NCBI GenBank assembly: GCA_029204225.1
Contig: CM055098.1
Span: 884,501 to 948,500 of the forward strand
Source: Diphasiastrum complanatum
Lineage: Eukaryota > Streptophyta > Lycopodiopsida > Lycopodiales > Lycopodiaceae
Direction of reading: 5' to 3'
Length of the DNA: 64,000 bases
Shown here in pieces: positions 22,557 through 34,689 of this stretch (position 1 is its first letter; every line of letters begins with the position of its first letter). The notes under the pieces were generated by a model. It saw nothing but the letters and a program-made list of their open reading frames with translations. It made no database searches and was not told where the DNA came from. The position numbers and the translations under genes are program-made.

Positions 22557-23831
22557 TACATAGATAGTGGAGCTTCTTCACATATGTGTTGTTCAAAGGA
22601 GTCTTTTGACTCAATTGTACCTTACAAAGGACTTAAGAGATCTATTTACACTGCTAATGATCATGAGTGCTCTATAGAAGAAATTGGCAACATTTCATTG
22701 AAACTTGCTTCTTAAAAAATTCTTGCACTTTCTAATGTTCTTTTCATTCCAAAATTTACAAAAAACTTAATTAGTGTGGGAAAGTTGCTTGATAATGGTT
22801 GTGATGTAAAGTTCAACTCCAATACTTGTTTTATCAAGAGAGAAGATGAGATCCTTGCTGAGGGAACTAGATGTTGTGGAATTTTTAAGTTGAATTCTTA
22901 TGAGAATGCAAACCTTTGTGAAGTTGCTTTGTTATCTAAGGAGGAGCTGTGGCATAGAAGGTTGGGACATCCTAACTTTACATCTATGTCTTCTATGGTT
23001 AAGAAGGAGAAGGCTATTGGTCTTCCAAAATCTCTTTCTATAGATTTCAAGCCTTGTGAGGCTTGTGCCATTGCAAAGTCACACAGAAAGCCATATCAGA
23101 AGTCTTTTATAAAGACTACTTATCCATTGGAACTCATACATTCAGATGTACATTTTTCCTCTTCTAAAATTGGTGGTGCAACATGTTTTGTCACCTTTAT
23201 TGATGACTTTACTATATACACTTGGTTGTATCTACTTTCTTCAAAGGCTATGGTTTTTGATCACTTCCTTATCTTCAAAGCTTATGTAGAAAAACAGTTT
23301 TCTTGCAAAGTTAAAGCTTTAAGATGCGATGGAGGAGGTGAATATATCTCCAACAAGTTTTATAATTATTGTGAAGGTGAAGGAATAAAGAGAGAATTTT
23401 CTTGTGCCTATTCTCCATAACAAAATGGAATAGCTGAGAGCAAAAACAGATCTTTATGTGAATGTGCTAAAGCAATTCGAGTAGCAGCTTCTTTGCCTAT
23501 TGAATATTGGGGTGAAGCTATAAATTGTGCAAACTATTTGTGCAATACATTACCTCACAATGCTCTTGCTGGAAAAACACCTTTTGAAGTCTTGTTTCAG
23601 AAGAAACCTAAGGCAGATCAACTTAGAGTTTTTGGTTGTACTTGCTTTGTTAATATGCCCTTGGAAACAAGGAAAAGAGATCATCCTAATTTTAATAAAG
23701 GGATCATGGTTGGATATGCATCCAACAAGAAAGCTTACAGAATCTATGTTCCCTCTACCTCAACTACAATTGAGAGTAGAGATGTGATATTCCATGAAGA
23801 TCAAAAATACATTCTTGAGAAGGCCAAGTAA
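22557..23831 (+). pseudogene. Copia element III protease-integrase, truncated
   Basis: After YIDSGASSHMC (about 22560-22590, protease) the integrase follows: LWHRRLGHPNFTS...CEACAIAKSHRKPY, ELIHSDVHFSS, TFIDDFTIYTWLYL, LRCDGGGEYIS. A TAA replaces Gln just before QNGIAESKNRSL (about 23420), and then come VFGCTCFVNMP and VGYASNKKAYRIYVP. Homology ends near 23831 with no reverse transcriptase. It is the same lineage as the minus-strand fragment at 46.1-47.7 kb (shared GGKTPFEML/AGKTPFEVL and VGYAS(T/N)KKAY). Confidence 0.9.
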
Positions 23832-24286
23832 CTTGAAATAAATTAGGCTTACAAACTTAATTAGGATAAGCAAACATTAGGACTACAAACTGATAGGATG
23901 CCAAATCTTTAACATTTGTAAGCCTATCAGTAAGCATAATTAGATTGAAAAATGAGACAGTAAGCCTTTTTCAGATATGGGAGAATTAAGCAGTTCACTT
24001 AGCAATCAACCTTGTATCCAATAGCTTTTCATCATGTATTCACAAGCTCTTTCATTATTGCCATAAAAATGTAGCTTCCATGGGGTCACATAGTTACTCA
24101 GGTCAACAATCTAATGGACTTCATGTTTTCTTGTTGTTGCAGTCAAAGCTTTTGCTTGGCTATCTTAATATACTACTTGTGTGACCAACCAGTATCGCCT
24201 ATCAGCATTGGAGGCATGTGTACTGGAAATTATGAAGCCCGCAGTTGGCAAGGCAGCTGCCGATATAAAGACATCTATGACTAAAT
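23832..24286. other. Intergenic, downstream of the PPR gene
   Basis: AT-rich sequence with no gene. It includes the expected 3' untranslated region of the minus-strand PPR gene. Confidence 0.5.
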
Positions 24287-27054
24287 TCACCAGTAATCTC
24301 CACAAGAACAAACTCCATCCATAAAGTGGTGAAATCGGTTTGCATCCCTCACAACAACCACACGTTCAACAATCTTGGAAATGAATTTTGTAACCTGATG
24401 ACAATCGTCACAAACTCTCAGATTCTTTATAATGTGGATTGGTGTCCCGTGAGGAGTACTGAGAAGACCAAAAGCTATGGCCAACTTCTCACTGTGGTTG
24501 CCAATCTCTTCACCATCAACTAGCATAGACTGGTGATTCGGAACGTATCCGGCTGCCTTCATCAACAAAACCAATTTTTTTACCGTCAAGTGTATCTTGC
24601 CTATTGCTGGATGAGATTTATCTTCTGATATAAAAGTATGCACAACTCCATTGACCTCAATCTGGCTGCGGCCTGGCTCCTTCTGTATACCTCTAACACG
24701 CATAGATTCTCTCACCTTTTCAACAAAATCAGTTTTGCCACTGGCAGCATATATGTTTGATAGCTGGACATAAGCTGGAGCAAAGTTGGGGTCTAACAAA
24801 GAACATGTTTTAGAACTTTCTCTGCCACCTCAACATCATGATATGTTTGGCATGCTCCAAGTAAAGCCATCCATAATGTGACGGTAGGTTGGACTGGCAT
24901 GCTGGTAATCATATCAACTGCATCCTTGAGTTGCCCAGCACGACTAAGAAGATCGATCATACAGCCGTAATGCTCCACTGTGAATATAAAAGTCTGAATT
25001 CGATTCAAGGAGTCAAAATAATGCAAGCCCTGATTTATCAACCCTGCATGACTACAAGCAGAGAAGAGACATGTTAAATTCAGATTCGCAAACTCCGCAC
25101 CTTCATGTTGCATTTGACCAAAAAGTTGGAGAGCTTCAAGGCCATGACCATGTAGGGCATATCCAGCCACCATTGCACTCCAGATAATTATATCTCTTGA
25201 CGGTATTCTATCAAAGACTTTACGTGCATCTTGTAAACTTCCGCATTTACTATACATGTCCACAAGGGCACTCGCCACAAAAACGTTGGATTCAAATTGG
25301 CTTTCAAGGACTAGGGAATGCACCCAACTACCTTGTTTCAGCGACAACAGGCTGGCACAAGCATTCAAAAGGCCAACAAAAGTAACCTCATTTGGCTCTA
25401 TGCCTTCAGTTTGCATCTGCTGAAATAACTCGAGCGCCTCCTTACCTAGATCTTTCTTGAGACAACCTGAAATCATAGAATTCCATAAAATCAAATCTTT
25501 GGCAGGGATGTTATCAAAAAATTTACGAGCCTCCTGTATGCACCCATGTTCTGCATATATGTCAACAAGCGCACTAGCTAAGAACACGCTTGATTCAAAT
25601 CCACATTCAAGGATTTGGGCATGAACCCGCTTGACTTGTTCTAGGGAATAGAGAGTAGCACATGCACTTAAAAGGCCTGTGAAGGTAACTTCATTTGGCT
25701 GCAAGCAAGCTTCTGGAATCTGCTCAAATAATTCAAAAGCCTCATTTACATGCCCATCCTTTGCATACCCTGCTATCATTGCATTCCAAGCGACTAGATC
25801 TTTTCTGGGCATTTTGTCAAAAACAGTGCGGGCATCTGCAATGCTCCCACATTTTGCATACATGTCAACAAGAGCACTCCCCAGAAACACATTGCTCCCA
25901 AATCCTCTCTTGCAGATCTCATCATGAATGTGTTTTCCCTCCTTGAGGGTTGAGAGGTTAGCACATGAATTCAGCAGGCCCACATATGTATACTCATTAG
26001 CTTTTGTGCCTTCCTTTTGCATCTGTTGATATAGTTCTAGGGCCTCTCGACTCCACCCATCCCTCACATATGCCATGATCATTGAAGTCCATGGTACCAC
26101 AGTCCTCACAGGCATCTTATCAAAAACTTTCCTTGCGTCATTTATGCTCCCACATTTGGCATACATGTCAATGAGTGTGCTTGCCACAAAGATATTTGAC
26201 ACGAATCCATCTAGGAGAATCTGAGAATGGACCTCTTTTCCTTTTTTCAGATCTGATAAGCTTGCACATGCATTCAAAACACCAACATATGTCACTTCAT
26301 TGGGCTTCAATCCTTCACACTGCATTTTCTCAAACAGCTCAAGTCCCTTTTCACCTTGCCCACCCTTCGCATACCCCCCGATCATTGCATTCCATGATAC
26401 CACATTCCTGCTGCTCATTTGATCAAAGACTTCACGGGCATGAATCAAACATCCACACTTCGAATACATGTCCACAAGTGTGTTTCCCACAATGGCATGA
26501 GACCCCAGCCCCTGCTTGATAATTTGAGCATGGACTTCCTTACCTTGCTCCAAAGAAGGCAGGGTAGAACATGCTTTCAAAACCCCAACGTAAGTAAACT
26601 CATTTGGTGTTATGCCTTGTCGCTGCATTTGAGAAAAAACCTCCAAAGCCTTTTCAGGTCTTCCACTCTTGGCATACGCCAATATCATTGAGCTCCATGT
26701 TCGTACATCTCGATCACGAAGCTCATCAAAAACTTCCTGGGCATCCCGAACGCATCCACATTTGATATAAAACTCCACAAGGTGGAACCCTAATTGTAGA
26801 TCCTGTTTCAATCCCTGGTCGATTATAAGTGAGTGAACAAAACTGCCACATGCCAAAGTTTTCAATTTGGAACAAGCTTTCAACGCAGAAGCATACGAGT
26901 TACAGCTAGCTTTCTCATCTAATGCTTCCAAACAAGCCAAGAGGTACATTGCCTCCTTTTGAAGTCCTTTTTTACACAGAAGGTGGATGCTCTCACTTAC
27001 GCCAGAAATGTCAGAATCCCTGCATGTTTTGTCAAATTTGTTAGACTGATCCAT
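24287..27054 (-). CDS. PPR protein with E and DYW domains (one frameshift)
   Basis: Two abutting minus-strand frames make one PLS-class PPR protein of about 920 residues without introns. The 753-codon N-part (24793-27054) is built from PPR repeats in roughly six PLS triplets of about 100 residues, each with a VVSWNAMIGGYAK- and a LVDMYAKCG-type block. The C-part (24287-24799) has the E motifs, a PG box (PGRSQIEV), HSEKLAIAFG (zinc-binding His and catalytic Glu), CDDCHQVTKFIS (CXXCH zinc ligands) and ends in D-Y-W. Known proteins of this type bind organellar RNA and convert C to U. A one-base deletion in a short T run near 24797 breaks the frame just before LLDPNFAP. This may be a real lesion or a sequence error. 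No upstream in-frame ATG exists, and a stop precedes the start within about 100 bases. No clear targeting peptide is visible. Confidence 0.93.
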
Positions 27055-27159
27055 TTCATAGCAGAAAAGGAGATCTTGCTGTGATCCAATCCTGTGTGAA
27101 ATGTGGACACAAGCTACTTTCCGATGAAGCGGCGGCGGCGAAGCTGCATGTTACTGGGT

Positions 27160-27680
27160 TTAGCGACAGCTTCTATAAATGAACGCACAAATTTGTAAGG
27201 ACATCCCATTCGCAAAGGGCCAGCACAAAATACCTGCTAATGTTCGGGCCTATATTTGAGGCGATTTTGCTGACTGACATCGCCTTCCTCGTAGCCGCTA
27301 GTTTTGCAATGTTTTGCAAGCGGATTGAAATAACTGCAACAAAACCAGAAAATAGAGTTTCAGAAACAGCCAACTCTGTTGCCTATACGTTTTAAGAACA
27401 CGGCTGTATGTATTAAATTCAAATGCAGGTATTGCGAAATGCACAGAAGCAACTAATGGGTCAGAGGAAAAATACACACTACCATGAACAAAGAGAAGAT
27501 GAGAAAGCAAACAGGGTTATGCTTACCTCCTGCAGGCTTCTTCTTTGGAACAAATGGGAGCGAAGTTGGTACTTTTGCAACCGTTGTGGAGAATGCAGGA
27601 GTAGGATATGAGAGGAGCATCCAGCGCCTGTACAGTTGAGATAGGGTGTTCCATCGCCATGACAGTGTGATAGCCGACAT
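27160..27680 (-). CDS. Candidate small three-exon gene, product unknown
   Basis: Exon 1 (27527-27680) begins MSAITLSWRWNTLSQLYRRW, basic and free of acidic residues like an organelle presequence, and ends at a GGAG|GTAAGC donor. Exon 2 (27234-27333) follows a TTTTGTTGCAG acceptor and stays open through KLAATRKAMSVSKIASNIG to an AG|GTATTT donor. Exon 3 begins after TTTATAG and reaches a stop within four codons, giving about 89 residues. AAACCCTAAA lies just upstream. The three exons stay in one frame across two GT-AG introns (193 and 61 nt). I do not recognise the protein. It could instead be a spliced leader of the PPR gene, whose ATG lies 105 bases downstream. A second ATG (27708) opens a different frame. 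Confidence 0.35.
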
Positions 27681-27747
27681 GGATCGCAGAATTCATACCA
27701 GAAAGCATTTTAGGGTTTCAGATTTGGCTTAGATTTCCAAAGCAATA

Positions 27748-28838
27748 ATGAACATGTGCTTCTTTTGTTGTGAATTGGAGATGATGAAACAAGGGCATTA
27801 CAAACAGGGGCCTTCCAATCATCCTCAAAAAGACTCCAAAAATCAGTGCCCACCTCAAAAAAGACTCAAAAAATCAGCATTCAATCCAAAAATCAATCAT
27901 CCTCACCTCACCTCACCTAGAAAGGAGATTTAGGAGAGGTCAAAACTTTACACTTCCAATTCTACCCCATTGTGTCTCAATTTCTAGGCAAAGCTTCTCC
28001 TCTTAAATCTCCAAATCACCTTGTTCTAAAAAGCCATCTTTGTGTTTCTATTTATCAACAATTTGATTGCCCTATCAATGCAAATGGACATATCAAATGT
28101 CGTGCTATGATTGTAGGTGCAAGGCCAATTATTTATACTCGCTATTTATACTTTCTCTATAGTGGAAAAATGAAATCCCAGTTGGGTCAAATAGTTTATC
28201 ACCACCAATGCATTATTGCTCATGTTGAGATAACATGCATATTATATGAACTATTAAAAAGTGTAGTCATGTTCCAAGTCACTATCAAATGATACAACGC
28301 GATTAAAGACATATTTCAAGCACTAATTGTGAAAATTGTCAACATTTCCTATTTATTTTAGTATATATTTCATATTGAAGAAGCCAAAATTGGCTATTTT
28401 AGACTAATGGTGTCCTGAAATTGGGTCCTAAGTTCTAGAGAGAGGAGAGAGAGTCATCTCACTCACCTATATTAAACTGAAATTCGTGGAGAACAGGTTG
28501 GAGAAACTTATTGTATTGTTGAGAGAGATCAATAGATCATTGTCACCTCCATTGAGAGCATTGCTTTGTGTATTGTCTTCAAGCTTTTGTGTATGATCCT
28601 AAGAGGTTTCCAAAAGTGGTAGGTTGTTGTTGGGAGCCCTGTTTGCTGCTATTTTTGGCTACCATCAGTACCTTTTATTAGTTTCTTTTGTCTCTTGAAT
28701 GCTTTGTCAAGTTCATGTGTATCAAAGGTAGCATTAGGATGCTTTGCCATTTCTAGCTTTTGTAGCTTCTTGTGCAAAGATCTTAGCCAAGTATTTTGGG
28801 AGTTTGGATCCATTCAAGATCCACTTTTTTCACACTAA
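27748..28838. other. No clear gene; LTR-like stretch at 28380-28660
   Basis: Repeats of AAAAAGACTC/CCTCAC are seen at 27820-27920. At 28430-28660 a GAGAGAGGAGAGAGAG leader followed by TTGAGAGAGATC and GGGAGCCCTG is typical of plant LTR 5' ends, but no primer site was found. The plus-strand frame at 27972-28292 is unsupported. Confidence 0.35.
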
Positions 28839-29010
28839 TTGAAGTACTTTTTTATAAAACCCCCAAATTGCAATAAAGCATTTCACATATATGCAGATGA
28901 TTCACAATTTGCAGTGGACAACCTTTTGGCACAACTCGATGATAAAATGGCTATAACCACCCACTTTACCCACAAAAATCAGGTATTCTATGATAGAATA
29001 GGAGGCATTA
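28839..29010 (+). pseudogene. Ty3/gypsy RNase H scrap
   Basis: The reading frame starting KPPNCNKAFHIYADDSQFAV and continuing NLLAQLDDKMAITTHFTHK resembles the start of the gypsy RNase H domain (family form: F-H-I-Y-A-D-A-S-x-F-A-V-G). The family's usual Asp-Ala-Ser reads Asp-Asp-Ser. It is short and isolated, plus strand. Confidence 0.65.
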
Positions 29011-29045
29011 AGCAGGGTGCTCATTGTTATATATTTTTGACAATT

Positions 29046-29123
29046 TTTATTGGATGTACAATTTGTTGTTTGTATGGATCAATTTCTATTGGATGTACAA
29101 TTTGTTGTTTATATGGATCATCG
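29046..29123. repeat. 39-bp tandem repeat, two copies
   Basis: TATTGGATGTACAATTTGTT begins both copies, at 29046 or so and 39 bases later. They differ by one or two bases. Confidence 0.8.
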
Positions 29124-29279
29124 GCCTTTACAATAAATCTTTAATAAGCCATAGATAGCTTATCATGTTACTGGAATTTGATATCAGTATCAACATTTGA
29201 CCTGGCCATTTACATACTATGGCATATCAACTATCAAAAATTTGAATAAGAAAAGGAAGAGGTGTTGGTAGGATGAATC

Positions 29280-29600
29280 CCCTCATTATGTAATTAGTTT
29301 TTTGAGATCAATACGAGATTGTGAGTCAATATTGTTTTCTCTTTATACTCGAGGCTCTTACTTGCTTTCTCTCTGTACCCGAGAGCAAGGACTTTTGGTA
29401 CTTACTTTTTTCATGCAAGAGTCTCCACAAGTGTGAAAGTACTTGAATGATAGTTTTATGCATGTAGATTAGTGCTCTTGCCATAGAATTGAGTGTTTGA
29501 TCTTGATTATCAATCTACACTTGATTTAGGTGCAATCACAAATCCTTAGGAGATCAAATCACACTTTGTGGCATTCCCACACATGTGAAAATTTCACATT
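29280..29600. repeat. LTR-like remnant
   Basis: Has CTTGCTTTCTCTCTG pyrimidine runs and two one-base variants of the CACACGTGTG palindrome (CACAAGTGTGAA near 29413 and CACACATGTGAA near 29578), suggesting an LTR of the 18-19 kb solo-LTR family. The edges are not defined. Confidence 0.35.
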
Positions 29601-29609
29601 TTAGCTTTG

Positions 29610-30160
29610 GCCTCTTCTATTGTATAATCTATAGCTACAATAATGTAAATATGACCTTGTGATAAGGCAAAAGAAAATTTTCCAATAAAATCAAGTCCTC
29701 GTCATTATGATTGAATCCGTTCTATAGGAATTGATGGAAAATCCATTGGAGGAATTGTCACCCTTCTTGTTGACAAATATCACATTTCTTATAAAATTTT
29801 GACACATCCTTCTAGATAGATGGCCACCAATATTTAGATTGTAAATATTTTGTTTTGTTGTATCAATGCAAAATGTCCTTGGGCCAATTTAGCTTGAGCA
29901 ATTTCAATGATCAAAAATATCTTTAGTTTGTTCAGACAAGGTCGTCATATATTATCATAATTTATTTTGTATAGCTCGCCATTTATGATTTGATAGTTAT
30001 GTGCCTTGAATATAAATTGGCACTTTTGGATAATCTTATAAGATGATAGAAATCTTTCATGGGATAATAAATGAAGAACTTCATCATAAAAGAATTTATG
30101 AAGTAAATTTAGAAGACATAAAAGTGCATTCGTGAACTCGAGGTAGTCCATGCTCAATTC
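29610..30160 (-). pseudogene. Ty3/gypsy integrase scrap
   Basis: Minus-strand pieces in several frames: FKAHNYQIINGELYKINYDN (N-terminal block), KYWWPS...KKCDICQQEG (zinc region) and LDFIGKFSFALSQGHIYIIV (start of the catalytic core). Frameshifts and stops separate all pieces. No reverse transcriptase is attached. Confidence 0.8.
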
Positions 30161-30529
30161 CTATTGGACCCCTTTTCTACCACATCTCCATGTGGTTGGA
30201 TGAGTGACTTAACACTCCTCTAATTTGATTGGACCATATACATGAAAATTTCACTTCTGATTGGACCCTTGACCTCATGCCAACACTTTGGAATTGGTCA
30301 CTCATCAAACCTAAACTGACACTTGTAAGGAGCCTAACTAGCTCGAGCTACATCACAAAACACTTTTGGCCTAATCATTGAAAAACTTGTGTACTTGACT
30401 ATTTTGCCTCCTAAGCCAAAAATGGCCCTATTTCCTACTAACATGTGGATGGACACGCTGTAATATTGATAGACCCCCTAACTCAACATAGATAGCTTTT
30501 TCTATTTTGTCACACTCCTAAAAAGTCAT

Positions 30530-31800
30530 CTATTCTAAATAAGCATTGATCTATGCTTGATGAAGGAACTCTTGAGTAGTGGCTTGGTGAGTAGATCGGC
30601 AATACAAGAAGATGAATCAATATGCTCCAAGTAGATCTCTCCTCCAAAAAGCCTCTCTCACAAAATGATGTGCTACTTCGATGTGCTTGCTCCTTGCATG
30701 AAAAATTGGATTGTTGGCAAGGGCTTGGGCCAAGATGTTATCACATTTGATCAATGGGAAATCCTCTTCCTTGATACATTTAGGCTCCAATAGTAATCTC
30801 TTGATCCAAAACACTTATTTTGTTGTTGTAGTTAGTGCCTTATATTTGGCCTCACATGAAGAGAGAGAAATAGTATCTATTAGGCTCCAATAGTATCTTG
30901 ATATGAGATTTCCACCAAATAGATCTTCACTTCTATAGAGCAAACCATAATCATGAGATGTAGATATGTACCTTAGCACTCTCTTGGCCAACTTTCAATG
31001 ATGAATCTTGGGATCTTGCATAAATTGACTCAACTTGTGTGCACAATAGCTCAAGTTGGGCCTAGTGATAGTTAACCAAATTAAGGAGCCAATAAGACTC
31101 CTAAAAAGGGTGATGTCCTCGAAGGATCTTTCATATCCCTTACTAGGACCTTTTACAACGTGCTCCATTGGTGTATCAATGCTCTTACAATTCTTCCTAT
31201 TAAACTTTTTTCAACATTGATAGAGCATATCTAGATTGACATATAAAAGCATAAGTCAATGTCTAGGCCTAGAATATAATGGATCTTTCCTAGATCTTGC
31301 ATTTTAAACTCACCTCCAAGTGCAACTTTAGTCTCTTCAACCAATTTGATGCAACTTCCACAAAGGATAATGTCATCTACATAAATGAGAAGAATGACAA
31401 GATCACTAGCAACAAGCTTTAGATACATGGAAGGATCATAGTCACTTAAGATAAATCCTAGTGAGATAAGAAAAGAGTTGTGTCTAGCATACCATGATCT
31501 TGGTGCTTGTTTGAGTCCATAAAGACTTTTGAAAAGCAAGCAAACTTTGGACTCATCCTTGATGAATCCTTGAGGTTGCTCCAAGAAATCTCCTCCTCAA
31601 GATATCCATTTAGAAAAGGATTGGAGACATCGAATTGGAACACCTTCCATTTGAAATAGCAAGCAATAGATATGATGGTCCTTATTGTCACCATCTTTGC
31701 AACGGGTGCAAAGATCTCTTCATGATCAAGGCCTTGGATTTTAGCGAATCCTTTTGCACATAGCCTTGCTTTGTACTTGTTGATGTGGTACCATCATGAT
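30530..31800 (-). pseudogene. Ty1/copia reverse transcriptase-RNase H fragment
   Basis: Minus-strand pol second half: FQFDVSNPFLNGYLEEEI, KSLYGLKQAPRSWYARHNSF, LVILLIYVDDIILCGS (catalytic), MQDLGKIHYILGLDI, a decayed RNase H (NPIFHARSKHIEVAHHFVRE) and ADLLTKPLLKSSFIKH. It is closely related to the fragment at 46.1-46.8 kb. Multiple frameshifts are present. Confidence 0.88.
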
Positions 31801-31807
31801 TGTACTT

Positions 31808-32739
31808 TGTTGGAACAACAGGGTCTAGGCCACAGCGAAAATGAAGGCCATTATCCCAACAAATAAAAATAGTTACATAAAAATGATAATATAATAGGAT
31901 ATGGATTACTTAGAGAACAGAATGATAGAGCAGTTCTAATATGTGTTGATAATGAATATCAGCTTAGGTGTCTTGAACAACCATAAAAAATTGCTGAAGG
32001 ATTAGGCGTCTATGACAACCATGCAATTCTCTGATACTGATACTCATGACAGAGGAAGAAGAGTGAGAGTTTAATTAAACATTCAGCACGAATGCAATGT
32101 GATAGAACAATAGCGATTTTGTATAATAAATGTTGCAGTAAACAATGATGAGATCACAAGACAGTTGCGTTGAGTGCATGATCTTACTTACAAAAACAAG
32201 TAATAGCTATAGTTCAAAATACTTTTACTCTCTCTCTCTCTCTCTCTGATCTCTAACTCTGAGGAGTCAGATACTGAGTTTCTTCTCTACATTGATCTCT
32301 GACGATCATTCATTTGATGATCTGATGATTGATTGATTGATTCTGATCTTTTGTCATCTCTTCGTCCAGTTCCTTATGTAGCTGTTGGATGATCTTGTGT
32401 TATTCTAATTTTACAATTACAAGATCATTAACAACTATTTAGTTGATTTATAGGTCGGTTATTCAGTAGAGCGTGAAGACATAGACAGGTTGTAGAAAAT
32501 CCCATGTAAATCTACAATATGTTGTATTCTTCAAAAAAATGTTGCATTTCTTGAGTGCTTGGAATGTTAAGTAGAAGACTTTGTCGAAGTCTTCGCATTT
32601 TTTGCCTGTTAAAGATTGCATGTAATCATGCAGACTATTGCGAAAAACAATTCATTTCTATAGATTGTTTGAAGAGAGTGATTTCCTTAAGTGAATAGGA
32701 GAGTAATTAGGATGAGTAGGAGTAAGATTAACTCCAATA
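31808..32739 (-). repeat. 3' LTR of copia element at 32.8-34.3 kb
   Basis: The right edge lies next to the polypurine-like TAATGGGAAG on the minus strand, followed by TATTGGAGTT (TG mutated to TA). The left edge TGTTGGAACAAC is consistent with an LTR end. It contains GTCTATGACAACCATG, shared with other LTRs here, and a (CT)n run at 32227-32249. Confidence 0.6.
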
Positions 32740-32758
32740 CTTCCCATTAAGCTTACTA

Positions 32759-34281
32759 CTACAAATTTGAATTTAAATTGATATTTAACATACCTACCAA
32801 AGTAGAATGTTTTTCTTTTGACAATGGTTTTGTCAGAATATCAACCAACGTACTGTTTGTATGACAATAACTTAGTACAACATCTTTATTCTGAACTTTC
32901 TCTCTAAGAAAATGAAATTGAACTTCGATATGTTTAGTTTTTAGATGAGTTTGTGGGGTCACAGCTAGAGCTATATAGCTCTGATTGTCGCACTGGAGTA
33001 TAGTTGGACTGATCTGTGGAAAAGCAAAGATTTTGTTTCATATAATAACTGATTTGAATTGTTGATGATTAAAGAATCATCGACATGTAATGCTATTATG
33101 ACATAGCTTAACCCTTTATACTTGAGATACACATATGAGTCTACATAGCAAGAAGTAAATTGGTGCTGAAACAAGAAGTGATTAATTCTTTCATATTAGG
33201 CCCTAAGAGCTTGCTTGAGGCCATAAAGTGCCTTCTGCAATTTACATACCATATGTCCTTGGCCTTGGAGGACGTAACCTTATGGTTGATAAATGTAAAT
33301 ATCTTCTTGTATATATCCATGAAGGAATGTTGTCTGGACGTCCATCTGATGAATGTCTAGATCCTCTGCAACAACTATAGCTAGCAAGGTTCGAATAGAT
33401 TGATGTTTTACCACTGGACTGAAGGTGTCAATATAGTCTATTCCGTATACTTGCTCATATCCTTTAACCACCAATCGAGCTTTCCATTTGGATATTGATC
33501 CATCTGGCTTGAGCTTCAGTTTGAAGATCCACTTAGTGTCAATGAGTTTCGTACCTGCAGGAGGATTAACAAGACTCTAGGTCTTGTTCTTCATCAATGA
33601 GTTGTATTTAGTGTTCATGGCAGCTTTCCATTTGTCTGCATCTGACATTGACAATGCTTCTGCAACAAAGACAAGTTCATCATGATTGATAAACGCCTGA
33701 GGGACCATGATCAGGTTGTTGTCGTTGTCGTGTAGATCTTCGAACTGCAGGTTCTTGAATAGATGACTCTCCTGGGTGAATGACTGGGATATCTTCAAGT
33801 TGTGGTTGAACAATCATAGGTCTGGGCCTATCGACGGTGGAGTTGTTGGAACAAAATCCTGTATTTGTTGCTTCTGTTTAAAGTCATAAAACTTGTCTTC
33901 AAGGAATATGACATCTCGGCTGACTGATATCTGACATGTTTCAACATCATAAATGTGATATGTTTTATATGATGTTGAATAACCAATAAAAATATACTTA
34001 CAGCTTACTAGGTCTAGTTTTTCCTCAGATTAAATGGTATTTGTGCATAGCAGAGACATCCAAATACAGAAAGTTATTTCGGACTTGGTTTCAAAATTGT
34101 AGTAGGCTTCAAACGGAGTTTTAGAGTTGACTACCTTTGTGTTGGAATAATTTTGCAGATAGCAGGCTATAGATATTGCTTCACCCAAAATTTCTTGGGT
34201 GATTGAGCATTGGACATCATGGATCGTGTTGCTTCCAACAGTGTTCGATTCTTTCTTTTGGCCACTCCGTTTTGTTGTGGC
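32759..34281 (-). pseudogene. Ty1/copia pol with internal deletion
   Basis: From right to left on the minus strand: integrase end near 33900-34281 (KRKNRTLLEATRS-type block, truncated at the right by foreign sequence), the linker and reverse transcriptase start (33577-33813), YEQVYGIDYIDTFSPVVKHQ and HQMDVQTTFLHGYIQEDIYI (33280-33474), and VIIALHVDDSLIINNSNQLL (about 33060-33120). The sequence then jumps to the RNase H end HLKTKHIEVQFHFLREKVQN and LVDILTKPL. The middle of the reverse transcriptase and most of RNase H are deleted at about 33030. Confidence 0.9.
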
Positions 34282-34689
34282 ATTAGGGAAAACCTCAACT
34301 CAAAAAAGGCCCTATAAGGAACCCGAACTTAGTGAGAGAATGATTAGAAAGAGAAAATAAAAACGACAAGATTTGTTGTCATTTTTCTAGTTTTCGGTGT
34401 TGCCTGCTGTCTAACTGGTGTGGTTAACTCATTTTAACTCAAGCAAAATAAACGCGCTGCCTAAGCACACAGTCGACTGTCCATGCTACCAAGAAGTTTT
34501 TATTCATGCTCCCAAGAAGCCATATCAATAGCGGGAGGAGGAGAAGAGGATAATTTTTGGTTGAGCATGGTGTTCCCTCCAAAAATCTTTGAAAACATTT
34601 GAAAGGTAGATTATATAACATGCATGTTTAATGATTTACAAGCTTGTTTTGGTTTCGTGTGAATCATTTTTCTCGTTATATGATTTAGT

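Noticed and set aside
25679-26691. Several plus-strand frames opposite the PPR gene
   Set aside because: They are shadows of the repeated PPR coding sequence on the other strand.
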